Assembly (NCBI GenBank): GCA_014867205.1
Contig: WGUO01000022.1
Span: 1-64,000, forward strand
Direction of reading: 5' to 3'
Source: Muribaculaceae bacterium
Lineage (GTDB): Bacteria > Bacteroidota > Bacteroidia > Bacteroidales > Muribaculaceae
DNA: 64,000 bases
The position numbers and the translations under genes were made by a program. Numbering within the stretch: position 1 is the first letter of the stretch; each line of letters starts with the position of its first letter. This document shows, one piece after another, positions 52,068-61,933 of this stretch. The notes beneath the pieces were generated by a model that was not told the origin of the DNA, did no database searches, and was given only the letters and a program-made list of their open reading frames with translations.

Positions 52068-55000
52068 ATGCGTAAACATTACTTAAATGGGCTGATCTTG
52101 GCTCTCTTAGCCTTCGTTCCGTCTGTTGCCGGCGCAAAAACCGTGCCGGTTGACGAAGCTTGTCAGTTAGCAGTCGAGTTCTTTCAGGCAATCTCGCTTG
52201 ACAGACCGACTTCGGAAGATGAACTGGAGTTGGCATTCACGAGCCTTAGCGGCGACAGACCGCTTTACTATGTGTTCAATGTAGGCCAAGGCGAGGGCTA
52301 CATCATCATGTCGGCCGAAGACTGCGCAGCCCCTATATTGGGCTATTCGCAAGAAGGAAAGTACGACGCCGCATCGCTCCCGCCCGCGATGAAATGGATG
52401 CTCAAAGGTCTTGAAAACGAGATCAAGGCGGTGCCCGGCCTCCAGCAATCCCAATCGCGCGAAAACCGTAGCCGCATGGTGCGCCGTGCCGCAGCCGGCG
52501 AGCAGCGCATCTTGCTCCAGACGCCAGAGTGGCGTCAGGAGGCTCCCTTCAACAACATGATTCCGGGCAAGCCGCTCGCAGGGTGTGTGGGCACTGCGAT
52601 GGCCACGATCATGAGATATCACAGCTTCCCCGAAAGAGGCACCGGCAGCTACAATGGAGTAAACTTCGACGTGGCCTACGATTGGAGCAACATGCGTATG
52701 GACAACTATCGCAGCGGATATACGCAGGCCGAGGCCGACGCCGTGGCTACGCTCATCTACCATGCCGGAGTGAGCATCGGCACACAGTTCGGCTATTCCG
52801 GCTCGAGCGCATACGAAGTGAAAGTACCCGCCGCACTTGTCAACTATTTCAACTATGATCCCGGAGTTTCATACAAGAAGCGCTCAGAGGTGAAGACGCA
52901 GGCCGAATTCGACCGGATAGTCGAGAACGAAATCCGTGCCGCGCGTCCTGTGCTCTATTGCGGCCAGGACGTGACGTCCGGCCACGCTTTCGTGGTCGAC
53001 GGCTACGACCCCATGAGCGGCATGTTACACATCAACTGGGGCTGGGGCGGAGCCGCAGGCAACAACAACGGCGGCTGGTATGTCAGCACGGCCCTCAATC
53101 CGACAGTCAGCCAGTCGCACAACTTCAACAATCTCACCACCATAATCTATAACATAAAGCCCGGCAACGGCAACAACGCCGCATGGTCGCCCCTGCACAT
53201 CACCGCCGACGGTCGGCAGTGCGGCATGAGTTCCGATCTCGAAGGCAATCTTACAGCCGGCAACGCCTTTACAGTCAGAGTAGGCAATATCAAAAACGTA
53301 AGCTACTCGAACTTCGGCGGCAAGATAGCTGTGGCGCTTTTCGGAGCCGACGGCACCTTCAAGACCACGCTATGCACACCCGTCGGCTTCCACCTCAACG
53401 CAATGACTATCTTCGGAAGCGCATATGCCGACTTCCAATGCACACTTCCCGAGGATGCGACAGTTGAAGATGGCGATGTAATCCGCATGGCGACACTCGC
53501 CGACGGGGCCGACACCTGGTTGCCCGTCCCCGGCGAGCTCCCTACAACAAACGAAATCCCCGCCAAGGGTGCCACACCGGGCTATTTCACCGTCGGCCAC
53601 ACCACTCCCCTTGCCGATGCTACATTTACCGGCGAAGATAGAGTGATACGCGGCTGGAACTACCGTTTCCGCGTCGTACCCGCCAATCCCGACCGCGACG
53701 TAGTGACAGTGAGAAACAACGGCTGTGTCCTCACGCGCGAAACCGACGACTACTATACCGTAAGAAACGTGCTCGAAGACCAGCAAATAGAAATATACGT
53801 TCAGAACGCCGCCGATGTCAAAGAGAAACGCAGCGTTTGGGTCGGCACCCCGGGCACTCTCTCCGAAACGCTCTCCGCAGCCGACGCCGGCACGATAAAA
53901 GAGCTGACCGTCTTCGGCACTATCGATGCCAACGACTTCACATTCATACGCACCGCCATGAAGCTCACGCGACTCGATCTCTCGGGAGCACGCATTGCCG
54001 CAAACGGCAACAACCAGGCCAACGCAGTGCCTCGCGAGGCTTTCCGCAACCTCTGGAGCCTGCAGGAAGTCGTGCTGCCCTCGAGTGTCAACCGTCTCAA
54101 CAACGGTGCTTTCCGCCTGTGCGGAATCAAGAGCATCGTTATCCCCGCCTCCGTGACAACCATCGAGTACAACGTATTCAACGGTTCGTCGGGCCTAAAA
54201 GACATATGGGTCCTCAATCCCAATCCCGTTTTTGTCAACTGGTGTGTCTTTAGCGGCTGTCCGAAAAACCGCACCGTCCACTGTCCGGACGAGAACTCCG
54301 CAACTCGCTACAAGTCCGACAAATACTGGAATCAACCCGACGTAGACACCGGCGTGAATTTCGTGGCCGGGAAGTATGAGGCACCCTCCGACATCGCTTT
54401 TGCCGTAATGGAGAACAGCGACGTAAGATACCTATCGGACACCGAGCCGGGTCGATATGAGAAAGGACGGAAAATAGTGTTCACCGCCGAACACATAGCC
54501 GACAACGACAACCGCATGGACGTCTACGCCAACAATACCCTTCTCAAGCCCGATGCCGAAGGAAAATACAGCGTCACTCTGACCGCAAACACCATCCTTC
54601 ACTTCGACCTTGTCAAGCCCGTGGCTCCCGCGACCTACGACTCGCACTGGATTCTGACCGACAATGGTGGCACCGTAGGCCTTCTCACCGATGCCGTAAA
54701 TGTTATTCCGGGAGTGCCGTTTGCGGTTCGCATAAACTCGTTCGACGCTACCGGCAATGCTTTCTGGGCAATGGTGCTCACCACCGCCGACGGCGCGATA
54801 AAGGAATTTATATCGCCCGTCACCAACTGGTCGAACGGCCCCGCCTCAAACCAGCGTATGACCGTGAACTGCTGCGTAAAAGACGCCACCGTGCGCGAGG
54901 GCAACCTCATAAGGCTCGCCACATCGTACAACAACAAAACCTGGGCGCTCGTCAAAGGTTCTAACGAAAATGTGATCGACGCCCTCCCGGCTCTCAACAA

Positions 55001-58000
55001 CCAGACGCCTGTCTACAACTTCACCTTCCCCGAAGATCTGTCAGAAAAAGCAAACCTCTCGGGCATCGTGACAAGCGCCGTTCGGGGCCGCGACCTCACT
55101 TTCAGAATCACACCCAAATCGGCATCACACACCCTCGACGTCAGCATCAACGGCGAGAATGTGCTCGAAGGCGGCAAGACCTTCACCCACTCGTTTATCG
55201 CCAAAGAAGACCTCGTTTTCGACGTCAAGGTCATACCGCCTGTATCCTATACCGAAGCTACTATTGTGCTCGAAGACGGGCAACATCTCTATCTCTATTA
55301 TGCATGGAACGACCCGAACGCCCCGTCCGATTGGAATCAAAAAAACCAGGAGTTTGCCCAGAAATACAAGAACATTAAAAAACTCAAAATCGTAGGCAAG
55401 CTCGATTACTACGACTTCAACTTCTTCCGCGACAATGCGGATATCGCCTCTAATATACGCACACTCGACCTCTCGGAGGCCAAATTCGTCTACAACAGAG
55501 ACAAAACCGCTTCGACAGGCCTCGACAATGTGTTTCCGGGCAAAGCTTTCTATAATTCCACTACCAAGCGCGGCTGCAATATCGAAGAGATTATTCTGCC
55601 CGAATCGCTCACTCAATTTGAGGATGACAGCTTCATGGGATGCGGAAATATTAAAGAACTTCGTCTGCCTGCCGGCCTGCGCACATGGAGTTTAGGCAAA
55701 ACACCCAACAATGCGGGTGGATTCACCAATAAGACACGCGGAGGACTGAACGACAACGTATTTGCAGGTTGCAATTCCCTTGAGACTCTATATGTGCCAT
55801 GTGTTCCTAAAAGCGGAAATAATGTCGGTCATTGGTACTATTTCGATGGTCATCCCGTGAATAGCGGACTGCCCGACAATAAGAAAGTGACAGTAGTGGT
55901 AAACCCCGATTATCTGCAGGCCTACACCACACCCAAGACCGCTTCGTCATATGATGCGCAGGTATCAGCCGAATGGTCGAACGGCTGGGTAGCCGGCGGT
56001 TTCAATATCGTCGGGCAATATCCGGTATATTCACTCGAATATGACGCCTCGCGGTGCTTCCCCGCCGACAAAGACCTCGACATTGCCAAGGCCGCTTCGT
56101 TCCTCAAAGACAGTATCGCCCTCGAAACTATAGAACGCAAACTATACATCGCCAGAAAAAGCGAAGTTCCCGAAAACCGTCCCGGAGGAATCGACGCTTT
56201 CGCCGCCGGTGCAAAGGTGAAGGTATATGACAACGGCGTCCTTCTTGCCGACGACGCAATAGCTGCCGACGGCTCCATAACCCTGACTTACCACAACCCC
56301 AACAAGCACCTCGACAAGAGCGGCAACCATGAGGTCGAAGTCGTTTATCTCTACGATGTCAACTTCAACTGTGCTTCCGATAACCTCAAAGCGCTTGACG
56401 AAGACGGCTCACATCTCACCTCTATAGAAGTGCGCGAGGGGATGCCCATAAAGTTCAGAATCGAAATGGTCGACGCCAAAAGCTCAGAGCTTACTTCCGT
56501 TGTCAAAATCAACGACATTGTCCTACGTTCGGGCGATGACGGTTATTATACTATCGACGCGGCAGACTCAAATCTCGACATCAATGTCTATACAGTGCCC
56601 CGCAACGGCGCCACCCTTTCGCCTGACAACATCGCCATGATCAATGCGGCCGAAGCAAGCGGCGTAACCAGTATTTCGTTTGCCGGCGAAATCGACGACG
56701 AAACGCTCGTCAACGTTATCAGCCAACTCCCCGAAATAGAAGAACTCAACTTCGCCGAGCTCACTTCTCCCCTCCCGGCGAATGCCATTGCCGGAAAAGA
56801 AACAGTCAAGACTGTGGTACTCCCGCAAGCCGACGCTATCGAAGATGGCACCTTCAGCGGTTGCTCCGCCCTTGAAAGCGTGGCTGTCCCTGCCACCGTA
56901 AACTTCATCGGAAACAGGGCTTTCGAAGGGTGCGCCTCGCTCACTTCACTGAGCTTTACCGGCATTTCGGGAGTCGGCGCATATGCATTTGCCGATTGCG
57001 ACAACCTCACCTCAATCATTTTTAACTCCAACCACGCAGGCTCTGCACCCGCAGCACGCGTCAAGTCGGCCGTCTCTCGCAGCACCGGCTACTCGCCCGA
57101 CGCCTTCGCAGGTCTCAACCCCAACTGTATAATCTATCTCGACGAGAACGAGGCAATCGCCGCAGGTACCGCTGCCAACTGCGTGAAAGTGAGAACAGTG
57201 GAGGATGGCGTCGACAAATATCGTGTATATGAAAGCGTAGGCGACATCTCAATCGACCCGGCTTATTCGTTCAATGCCCTCAACTCGATCACCCTCCCGG
57301 AAGGCCGGGAAGTCAACCTTGAACTGGAACTCTGCAAAACCAACGGTCAATCTGCCTGGAGACCGATAGTATTGCCCTTCGCGCCTACCGCAGTGAGCGA
57401 TGCCGAAGGCAACCCGATGACCCTTCACTCCGGCGAAAGAACCGCTCTCACCGGTAAAGATTATGCCGTAGCTACGCTCGTGGAAGGAGCGTCGGACCTC
57501 ACCCTCGCCTCCGCAATCGAAGCCAACAGGCCATACCTCGTCGGCACATGCGGCAACGCCGAAGGTGGCAAAGTGAAGTTTAGCGCCCAAAACGGCACCA
57601 TCACCCAGACACCGGATGAAATCGTAAGCAACGGTTTGGACTACACCCTCCATGCCACCTACGAAAACCGCAGCCTCGACGCAGCCACTACCTATATTCT
57701 CGATGCCGAAGGCTCTTCGTTTGCCGCCATAGGTGCCGCACCGCTCGAGGTTACAGATTTCGACAACGATGCAAGAACCGACATATCGCCTTTCACGGTA
57801 TATGCGGAAGCACCAGCAGATCATGGAGCAATCAACATAAATATTCCTCTCAATGACTATGTGACGGGAGTTGATAATATTGGCGACGACAGGGCCGGCC
57901 TGCGCATCGAGCGCAGTGGCGACACACTCGTCATCTATTCCGACAAAGCATGCGAAATAAAAGTGTTCGGTATCGACGGCATACTCGTAAAAGTGCTCCA

Positions 58001-58079
58001 CCTCTCAGCCGGAGCAAATACTGTCGACGATCTCCGTCCCGGCAACTATATCATGAACGGCGTGAAGACGGCTTTCTAA
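52068..58079 (+). CDS. giant secreted C10 (streptopain-like) cysteine peptidase with BspA-type leucine-rich repeats
   Basis: The protein has 2003 residues. A signal peptide (1-23) is followed by a Spi-like pro-domain (about 25-125) and the C10 peptidase domain (about 150-355). The catalytic Cys is in 'PLAGCVGTAMATI' at 173 and the His in 'SGHAFVVDGYD' at 306, with 'INWGWGG' at 322. LRR_5/BspA-like blocks recur near 620-720, 1110-1210 and 1560-1680, separated by Ig-like or unassigned beta-rich modules. The end ('KVFGIDGILVKVLHLSAG..GNYI') resembles a type IX secretion sorting domain. It is likely cell-surface or secreted, acting on host or dietary protein. At roughly three times the usual length, it is an unusual member of the family. 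Confidence 0.9.
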   Translation: MRKHYLNGLILALLAFVPSVAGAKTVPVDEACQLAVEFFQAISLDRPTSEDELELAFTSLSGDRPLYYVFNVGQGEGYIIMSAEDCAAPILGYSQEGKYDAASLPPAMKWMLKGLENEIKAVPGLQQSQSRENRSRMVRRAAAGEQRILLQTPEWRQEAPFNNMIPGKPLAGCVGTAMATIMRYHSFPERGTGSYNGVNFDVAYDWSNMRMDNYRSGYTQAEADAVATLIYHAGVSIGTQFGYSGSSAYEVKVPAALVNYFNYDPGVSYKKRSEVKTQAEFDRIVENEIRAARPVLYCGQDVTSGHAFVVDGYDPMSGMLHINWGWGGAAGNNNGGWYVSTALNPTVSQSHNFNNLTTIIYNIKPGNGNNAAWSPLHITADGRQCGMSSDLEGNLTAGNAFTVRVGNIKNVSYSNFGGKIAVALFGADGTFKTTLCTPVGFHLNAMTIFGSAYADFQCTLPEDATVEDGDVIRMATLADGADTWLPVPGELPTTNEIPAKGATPGYFTVGHTTPLADATFTGEDRVIRGWNYRFRVVPANPDRDVVTVRNNGCVLTRETDDYYTVRNVLEDQQIEIYVQNAADVKEKRSVWVGTPGTLSETLSAADAGTIKELTVFGTIDANDFTFIRTAMKLTRLDLSGARIAANGNNQANAVPREAFRNLWSLQEVVLPSSVNRLNNGAFRLCGIKSIVIPASVTTIEYNVFNGSSGLKDIWVLNPNPVFVNWCVFSGCPKNRTVHCPDENSATRYKSDKYWNQPDVDTGVNFVAGKYEAPSDIAFAVMENSDVRYLSDTEPGRYEKGRKIVFTAEHIADNDNRMDVYANNTLLKPDAEGKYSVTLTANTILHFDLVKPVAPATYDSHWILTDNGGTVGLLTDAVNVIPGVPFAVRINSFDATGNAFWAMVLTTADGAIKEFISPVTNWSNGPASNQRMTVNCCVKDATVREGNLIRLATSYNNKTWALVKGSNENVIDALPALNNQTPVYNFTFPEDLSEKANLSGIVTSAVRGRDLTFRITPKSASHTLDVSINGENVLEGGKTFTHSFIAKEDLVFDVKVIPPVSYTEATIVLEDGQHLYLYYAWNDPNAPSDWNQKNQEFAQKYKNIKKLKIVGKLDYYDFNFFRDNADIASNIRTLDLSEAKFVYNRDKTASTGLDNVFPGKAFYNSTTKRGCNIEEIILPESLTQFEDDSFMGCGNIKELRLPAGLRTWSLGKTPNNAGGFTNKTRGGLNDNVFAGCNSLETLYVPCVPKSGNNVGHWYYFDGHPVNSGLPDNKKVTVVVNPDYLQAYTTPKTASSYDAQVSAEWSNGWVAGGFNIVGQYPVYSLEYDASRCFPADKDLDIAKAASFLKDSIALETIERKLYIARKSEVPENRPGGIDAFAAGAKVKVYDNGVLLADDAIAADGSITLTYHNPNKHLDKSGNHEVEVVYLYDVNFNCASDNLKALDEDGSHLTSIEVREGMPIKFRIEMVDAKSSELTSVVKINDIVLRSGDDGYYTIDAADSNLDINVYTVPRNGATLSPDNIAMINAAEASGVTSISFAGEIDDETLVNVISQLPEIEELNFAELTSPLPANAIAGKETVKTVVLPQADAIEDGTFSGCSALESVAVPATVNFIGNRAFEGCASLTSLSFTGISGVGAYAFADCDNLTSIIFNSNHAGSAPAARVKSAVSRSTGYSPDAFAGLNPNCIIYLDENEAIAAGTAANCVKVRTVEDGVDKYRVYESVGDISIDPAYSFNALNSITLPEGREVNLELELCKTNGQSAWRPIVLPFAPTAVSDAEGNPMTLHSGERTALTGKDYAVATLVEGASDLTLASAIEANRPYLVGTCGNAEGGKVKFSAQNGTITQTPDEIVSNGLDYTLHATYENRSLDAATTYILDAEGSSFAAIGAAPLEVTDFDNDARTDISPFTVYAEAPADHGAININIPLNDYVTGVDNIGDDRAGLRIERSGDTLVIYSDKACEIKVFGIDGILVKVLHLSAGANTVDDLRPGNYIMNGVKTAF

Positions 58080-58101
58080 AGATTTAGCGCAAAAAGCCTT
58101 C

Positions 58102-58140
58102 GGGGCCGTGTCGGTCAAAACCGACACGGCCCCGTTGTTT
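58102..58140 (+). terminator. intrinsic terminator after the C10 peptidase
   Basis: A perfect 14-base stem (GGGGCCGTGTCGGT/ACCGACACGGCCCC) with a 4-base loop is followed by GTTGTTTT. The remaining gap to 58377 shows no convincing gene. Confidence 0.85.
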
Positions 58141-58376
58141 TCTACATAATATGATGAAATTATACTACCTCGAGGGCGTCTGTGACCGAGTCCATGATAT
58201 AGCCAGCCACACGCACACCAGAGGTATCTGTCTGTCAATGTGCCATCGCGGAGACAGATACTATTCTTGGCAGGGATTTTAAGTCCTAAAATGGCAAAAT
58301 ATGTTTGTGTTTAAGTCGGTTAACAAGGGTTAAATGGCTTAAATACAGTGTTAAAACATTCCTCAACGAGGGCTAA

Positions 58377-58694
58377 GCGATAAAACTCACACAACTACCT
58401 GATAGCAATGTTGACGATTCGGTGCTTGCGCAACTGTCAAAGCGGAATCCCGGTGTGACTGTTGATATTTACGACGGAAAAATTTCACAGCAGCTTCGTC
58501 AGGATGTTGCGCGACACAATGCCCAGTCTCCGGGCGTGACGTTGCACGCTTACAACAAAACTCACGATCGTTTTCTGATAATCGACGAGACAGTCTATCA
58601 CATCGGACACTCGCTCAAAGACCTCGGCAAGAAACTATTTGCGTTCTCAAAGAGGGATGTCATGACCGGAACAGAACTGCTGTCCAGACTATGA
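58377..58694 (+). pseudogene. C-terminal remnant of an ORF6N-domain protein
   Basis: The open frame begins after a stop at 58374-58376. It encodes 'SVLAQLSKRNPGVTVDIYD' and then 'KTHDRFLIIDETVYHIGHSL', 'KDLGKKLFAFSK'. This is the C-terminal half of the ORF6N proteins widespread in Bacteroidales, a PLD-like tail containing an HxR-F-x-I-D motif. The N-terminal ORF6N domain is absent and only a GTG at 58422 is available as a start, so this is a decayed fragment. It may mark an old mobile-element or defence locus. Confidence 0.7.
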
Positions 58695-58867
58695 ACGTTG
58701 ACATAATTCCTTTGTAATGTAAGAACTCTAACAACTCTTTATATGGCTATTTTTATCACAGTTCCTCAGTGCTGTTCCCAAATGTTGGATTAATTTTGTA
58801 ATTTTGCAGACTGAAAAGGAATATGACCAAAGGGCGCATTTTTTAGAATAAAAAATACTAGTGGATT

Positions 58868-59512
58868 ATGAAGAAATGTTTACTATCTCTGTTTGCTATA
58901 GCAGCATGTGCATTCACCGGGAACGCAGATGTCGTGGAGTTTGACTTCACAACCGGATATGAAGACACTGAGTATGTGACCGAGCCCATAGAGCAGGATG
59001 GCGTGACGATTAGAATGACTCATGGTTCGGGGAGTCGTGCTCCTCAGTGGTATTCACGCGGCACGGCTGTCAGGATTTATGCCGGCAATAATATCGGTGT
59101 CAGCGCGAATGTGATTATAAAGAGTGTGACATTCTCGTTTGCCGACACACAGAATGTCTTCAAGATGGGTACGAGTGGTCCAAGAGTAAATCCGGGCAAG
59201 TATGTGCTGAATGAAGATGGCTTGAGCGGCGTATGGACCGTTGGCGCCAACAAGGGCACCCTGATAGCCGGGGGCGTGGATGCGCATGCACGCATTCAGA
59301 AAATCACGGTGGAGACCGACTCCGAGACCGGAGTGGATACTGCAGTCAATGACGAGGAACCTGTTTACGTCGAAGGCAACACTATTATTGCGCCCGTCGG
59401 GGCATTGATTTACAATGCAGCCGGTATGCGCGTAAACGGAGAGAATGTTGCAAACGGCCTGTACATGGTGTGTATCGGCGACGGCCGTGTGGTTAAGGTC
59501 TGGGTAAAGTAA
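58868..59512 (+). CDS. small secreted protein with type IX-like C-terminal tail, unknown function
   Basis: The protein has 214 residues and a signal peptide (about 1-20). The core (about 25-155) is beta-rich with 'VVEFDFTTGYEDTEYV' at its start and no recognised domain. The end ('GALIYNAAGMRVNGENVANG', then 'LYMVCIGDGRVVKVWVK') resembles a type IX secretion sorting tail, so it is probably exported to the surface. Tandem TAATTTTG boxes (58791-58798 and 58799-58806) lie 61 bases upstream and may serve its promoter. Confidence 0.7.
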   Translation: MKKCLLSLFAIAACAFTGNADVVEFDFTTGYEDTEYVTEPIEQDGVTIRMTHGSGSRAPQWYSRGTAVRIYAGNNIGVSANVIIKSVTFSFADTQNVFKMGTSGPRVNPGKYVLNEDGLSGVWTVGANKGTLIAGGVDAHARIQKITVETDSETGVDTAVNDEEPVYVEGNTIIAPVGALIYNAAGMRVNGENVANGLYMVCIGDGRVVKVWVK

Positions 59513-59553
59513 TCCCGAGATTATTATCTACAATTTACAATTTACATAAGAAG

Positions 59554-59580
59554 GCGGATGTCATAAAAGATGACATCCGC
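59554..59580. terminator. shared terminator between convergent genes
   Basis: GCGGATGTCAT-AAAAG-ATGACATCCGC is a perfect 11-base stem between a plus-strand gene ending at 59512 and a minus-strand gene ending at 59606. It is followed by AAATCTT, so it could serve both directions. Confidence 0.7.
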
Positions 59581-59584
59581 AAAT

Positions 59585-59624
59585 CTTACTGTATGCGTAT
59601 TTTACTTACTGTATGCGTATTTTA
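59585..59624. repeat. 20-bp perfect tandem duplication over the 3' end of the LRR gene
   Basis: CTTACTGTATGCGTATTTTA occurs at 59585-59604 and again at 59605-59624. The inner copy contains the stop codon and last codons of the leucine-rich-repeat gene. The outer copy lies in the intergenic gap. Confidence 0.85.
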
Positions 59625-60346
59625 TAGGATCTGGAGCCTGAGTTCACAATATATATTCCGTTTTCGAGCTGGGGGATGATGTCATTCAACAGGCCCTGAG
59701 CCTTCTCACGCCCGGAAATGTCGTAGACATAGCCATATTGTTCATCATATGGAATGTTATCGACAGATGCCATGTCTTTTCGTTTTATTGTTTTGAAGTT
59801 TCTCCAGCAGTAAGCCTTTTCGTATGAGCCTTCTTCATCTGCGTCAGGCGCATCTTGGGGAATGTAAAGCGTGGCGTTTTGGTAAGTAAAATCATCGAAA
59901 GTATCGTCGCTGGCGCGAGGTGGGATGGCCGATCTGCAGTATACCTCCCTGATATTCTCACACCCGAAAAACGCTCCGGAGCCAATGTCTGTGGTCGATG
60001 AGGGTATGACTATAGATGTCAGTCCGGTGCAATTATAGAAAGCGTCCCGAACTATATGTAGCAGACCCTCGGGGAGCGATACGGTCAATGGTTCCGAACA
60101 TGAATTAAAGGCGTGTGAGGCAATTGCGATTACGTTGGCTGTCCCACCTTTATACGAGATCGTGGCCGGGATGACGATGTCGCCGGAATAATAGGTTGGC
60201 ACGAAATTTTCCCAATCACTTACCACTTCTGCGTCAGTGCCATTGACGTTATAATAGATATTGCCGCTTTTGAAATATTCGGCATTGGTGCTTGACGCGA
60301 AGCAGATGACACTTAGAAATATGAGTGCCTGATGTAACTTGTTCAT
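59606..60346 (-). CDS. secreted BspA-like leucine-rich repeat protein
   Basis: The protein has 246 residues and a signal peptide (about 1-23). LRR_5 repeats occur around residues 75-150, with 'LPEGLLHIVRDAFYNCTGLT' and 'IVIPSSTTDIGSGAFFGCEN'. The C-terminal 60 residues end in 'LENGIYIVNSGSRSYKIRIQ', a type IX-like sorting tail. It is likely exported to the cell surface, where BspA-like proteins bind host or bacterial ligands; the ligand is unknown. The ATG at 60346 was chosen over one four codons upstream. A minus-strand TATATTTG at 60410-60417 may be its -7 box. Confidence 0.82.
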   Translation of the reverse strand: MNKLHQALIFLSVICFASSTNAEYFKSGNIYYNVNGTDAEVVSDWENFVPTYYSGDIVIPATISYKGGTANVIAIASHAFNSCSEPLTVSLPEGLLHIVRDAFYNCTGLTSIVIPSSTTDIGSGAFFGCENIREVYCRSAIPPRASDDTFDDFTYQNATLYIPQDAPDADEEGSYEKAYCWRNFKTIKRKDMASVDNIPYDEQYGYVYDISGREKAQGLLNDIIPQLENGIYIVNSGSRSYKIRIQ

Positions 60347-60700
60347 GATAATAATCAATATGATAATGCAATCATGATGATGCAGTTTGTTTCAGTGAAT
60401 TCAACGTTGCAAATATAGCAAAAAAATGAATAATATAAAAACGAGATCATAGGCCTTGTGAACCGGATGTTGTCGTAGGAATTATCCACCTGTGATAAAC
60501 TTCCAATCGCCACAATAAGAGTGCTGACATAAAATTATTGCTCAAATATGGTTTTTATTCCGGAAATATCAGGCAACTGTGCTGTCGATAATCATGATGA
60601 TGTAATTAATGCTACATGCCATTAAATTATTTATATATCTGTAAAGGCATCCCCGCCGGATTTCATTCCGGGGGGATGCCTGTTCATTCCGCCAACAGAT
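60347..60700. other. 354-base intergenic gap
   Basis: The gap contains the possible -7 box at 60410-60417 for the leucine-rich-repeat gene and the hairpin at 60645. No gene, RNA or repeat was recognised in the A+T-rich remainder. Confidence 0.6.
60645..60681 (-). terminator. hairpin after the NAD(P)-binding oxidoreductase gene
   Basis: A 15-base stem with one bulge (AGGCATCCCC..CCGGA paired with TCCGGGGGGATGCCT) lies 20 bases past the stop at 60701. The T-run on the minus strand is short. Confidence 0.6.
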
Positions 60701-61351
60701 TCAATATCCTATCGTGAAACGCTCCTGATGGTGAGCCGGTGTCTCCAGTTCGTCAACCATAGCCTTGGCATAGTCTCCCACGGTAATATGGCTGTTGCCC
60801 TCGCCGTCTACGATAAGGTCATCTTTGCCGAGGCGGTAGTTTCCTCTCGCTTCTCCGGGCTCAAGGCTTCCTGCCGGAGAGAAGAATACCCAGTCGATGG
60901 CCTTTTCATTATCAAGGGTGTTGAGATAGAATTCACCCAGCGATTTCACGCCGCCCATGATTTCTGCGGGTATTGCGCCGCTGTCCACTACGCGAAGACC
61001 CGGCGCGCAGAAAAGTGTGCCGGCTCCCCCTACGATGAGCAGACGCTTCACGCCGGCCTCTTTGGCTGCCTGAAGGATACGGGGATAGTTCTGCAGGGTG
61101 AGATTATAGATGTCGGGGTTCGTCCAGCCGGGGTTGTAGGCACTGATGACGGTATCATATCCTTTGAGATCCGCTGCAAGTGCCCCGGTGTCGGCAACAT
61201 CAACCTTCTTTACTGTCAACAGCGGGTTCTCGACTTTGACATTGTCTGGGTTACGCACAAGTGCTTCAACCTGATATCCGCGTGTGAGCAGTTCGTTCAG
61301 AATGGCGCTTCCTACAAAGCCGCTTGCGCCGATAAGAGCAGTTTTCTTCAT
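60701..61351 (-). CDS. NAD(P)-binding Rossmann oxidoreductase (YwnB/BVR-B-like)
   Basis: The protein has 216 residues. 'KTALIGASGFVGSAILNELL' at 3-22 is the dinucleotide-binding start of the NAD(P)H-binding family. 'DTVISAYNPGW' near 65 and 'RLLIVGGAGTLF' near 104 follow. Enzymes like this respond to electrophile or redox stress. It is divergently transcribed from an HxlR regulator across a 222-base gap, a common pairing in which the HxlR protein controls the oxidoreductase. Confidence 0.88.
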   Translation of the reverse strand: MKKTALIGASGFVGSAILNELLTRGYQVEALVRNPDNVKVENPLLTVKKVDVADTGALAADLKGYDTVISAYNPGWTNPDIYNLTLQNYPRILQAAKEAGVKRLLIVGGAGTLFCAPGLRVVDSGAIPAEIMGGVKSLGEFYLNTLDNEKAIDWVFFSPAGSLEPGEARGNYRLGKDDLIVDGEGNSHITVGDYAKAMVDELETPAHHQERFTIGY

Positions 61352-61516
61352 ATCGTTATGTTTTTAATGATTTCGTATGCAAATATAACGATATAAAAGC
61401 CCGATTGTCAAGAAGGCACCTGAATGACAGATAGTTTCATAGTGGTTACCAATATAGGTTTCCAACTACTTATAAAAAACGTGTTAACTTATTTTAACTG
61501 CATTCAAAACGAACTG

Positions 61517-61547
61517 TTGCAGACTTTGAGAATATTGCTTACCTTTG
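61517..61547 (+). promoter_or_regulatory. promoter of the HxlR regulator
   Basis: TTG (61517-61519), a 20-base spacer and TACCTTTG (61540-61547) match the -33/-7 consensus, 26 bases before the ATG at 61574. It argues against the longer upstream reading of the gene. Confidence 0.65.
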
Positions 61548-61573
61548 TAGAGTCATTTAACAACCAGTATATT

Positions 61574-61933
61574 ATGAACGAGGAATTATTCCCAAACTGC
61601 CCGATTCGCAACATCCTTTCACGATTCAGCGACAAATGGTCGTTGCTCATTCTCTACACACTGAACCTTCAGCCCACCATGCGCTTCAGTGCCTTACGGC
61701 GGGAGATTCCGGATATATCCCAGAAGATGCTCACCAACACACTGCGCACTCTTGAAGAGGACGGCCTTGTCACACGCACGATTTATGCAGAGGTGCCACC
61801 GAGGGTGGAATACAGTATCACCGACCGAACGCGCTCTTTGCTTCCACATGTCAATTCTCTTATAGCCTGGGCAAAGGAGAATATGCCCGCTATCCTCAGA
61901 GATCGGGAATCTCACGGCAAACATAAGAAATAA
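61574..61933 (+). CDS. HxlR-family transcriptional regulator
   Basis: The protein has 119 residues. The single HxlR winged helix is complete: 'CPIRNILSRFSDKWSLLILY', 'RFSALRREIPDISQKML', 'TNTLRTLEEDGLVTRTIYAE' and 'VPPRVEYSITDR'. The Cys near residue 8 is the usual redox-sensing position in this family. The ATG at 61574 matches the family start and sits just after a consensus promoter. It probably controls the divergent oxidoreductase gene. Confidence 0.92.
   Translation: MNEELFPNCPIRNILSRFSDKWSLLILYTLNLQPTMRFSALRREIPDISQKMLTNTLRTLEEDGLVTRTIYAEVPPRVEYSITDRTRSLLPHVNSLIAWAKENMPAILRDRESHGKHKK

Noticed and set aside
58151..58282. Plus-strand frame of 43 residues after the giant protease
   Set aside because: It is short, follows a terminator directly, and lacks a ribosome site or recognisable motif; it may be decayed DNA.
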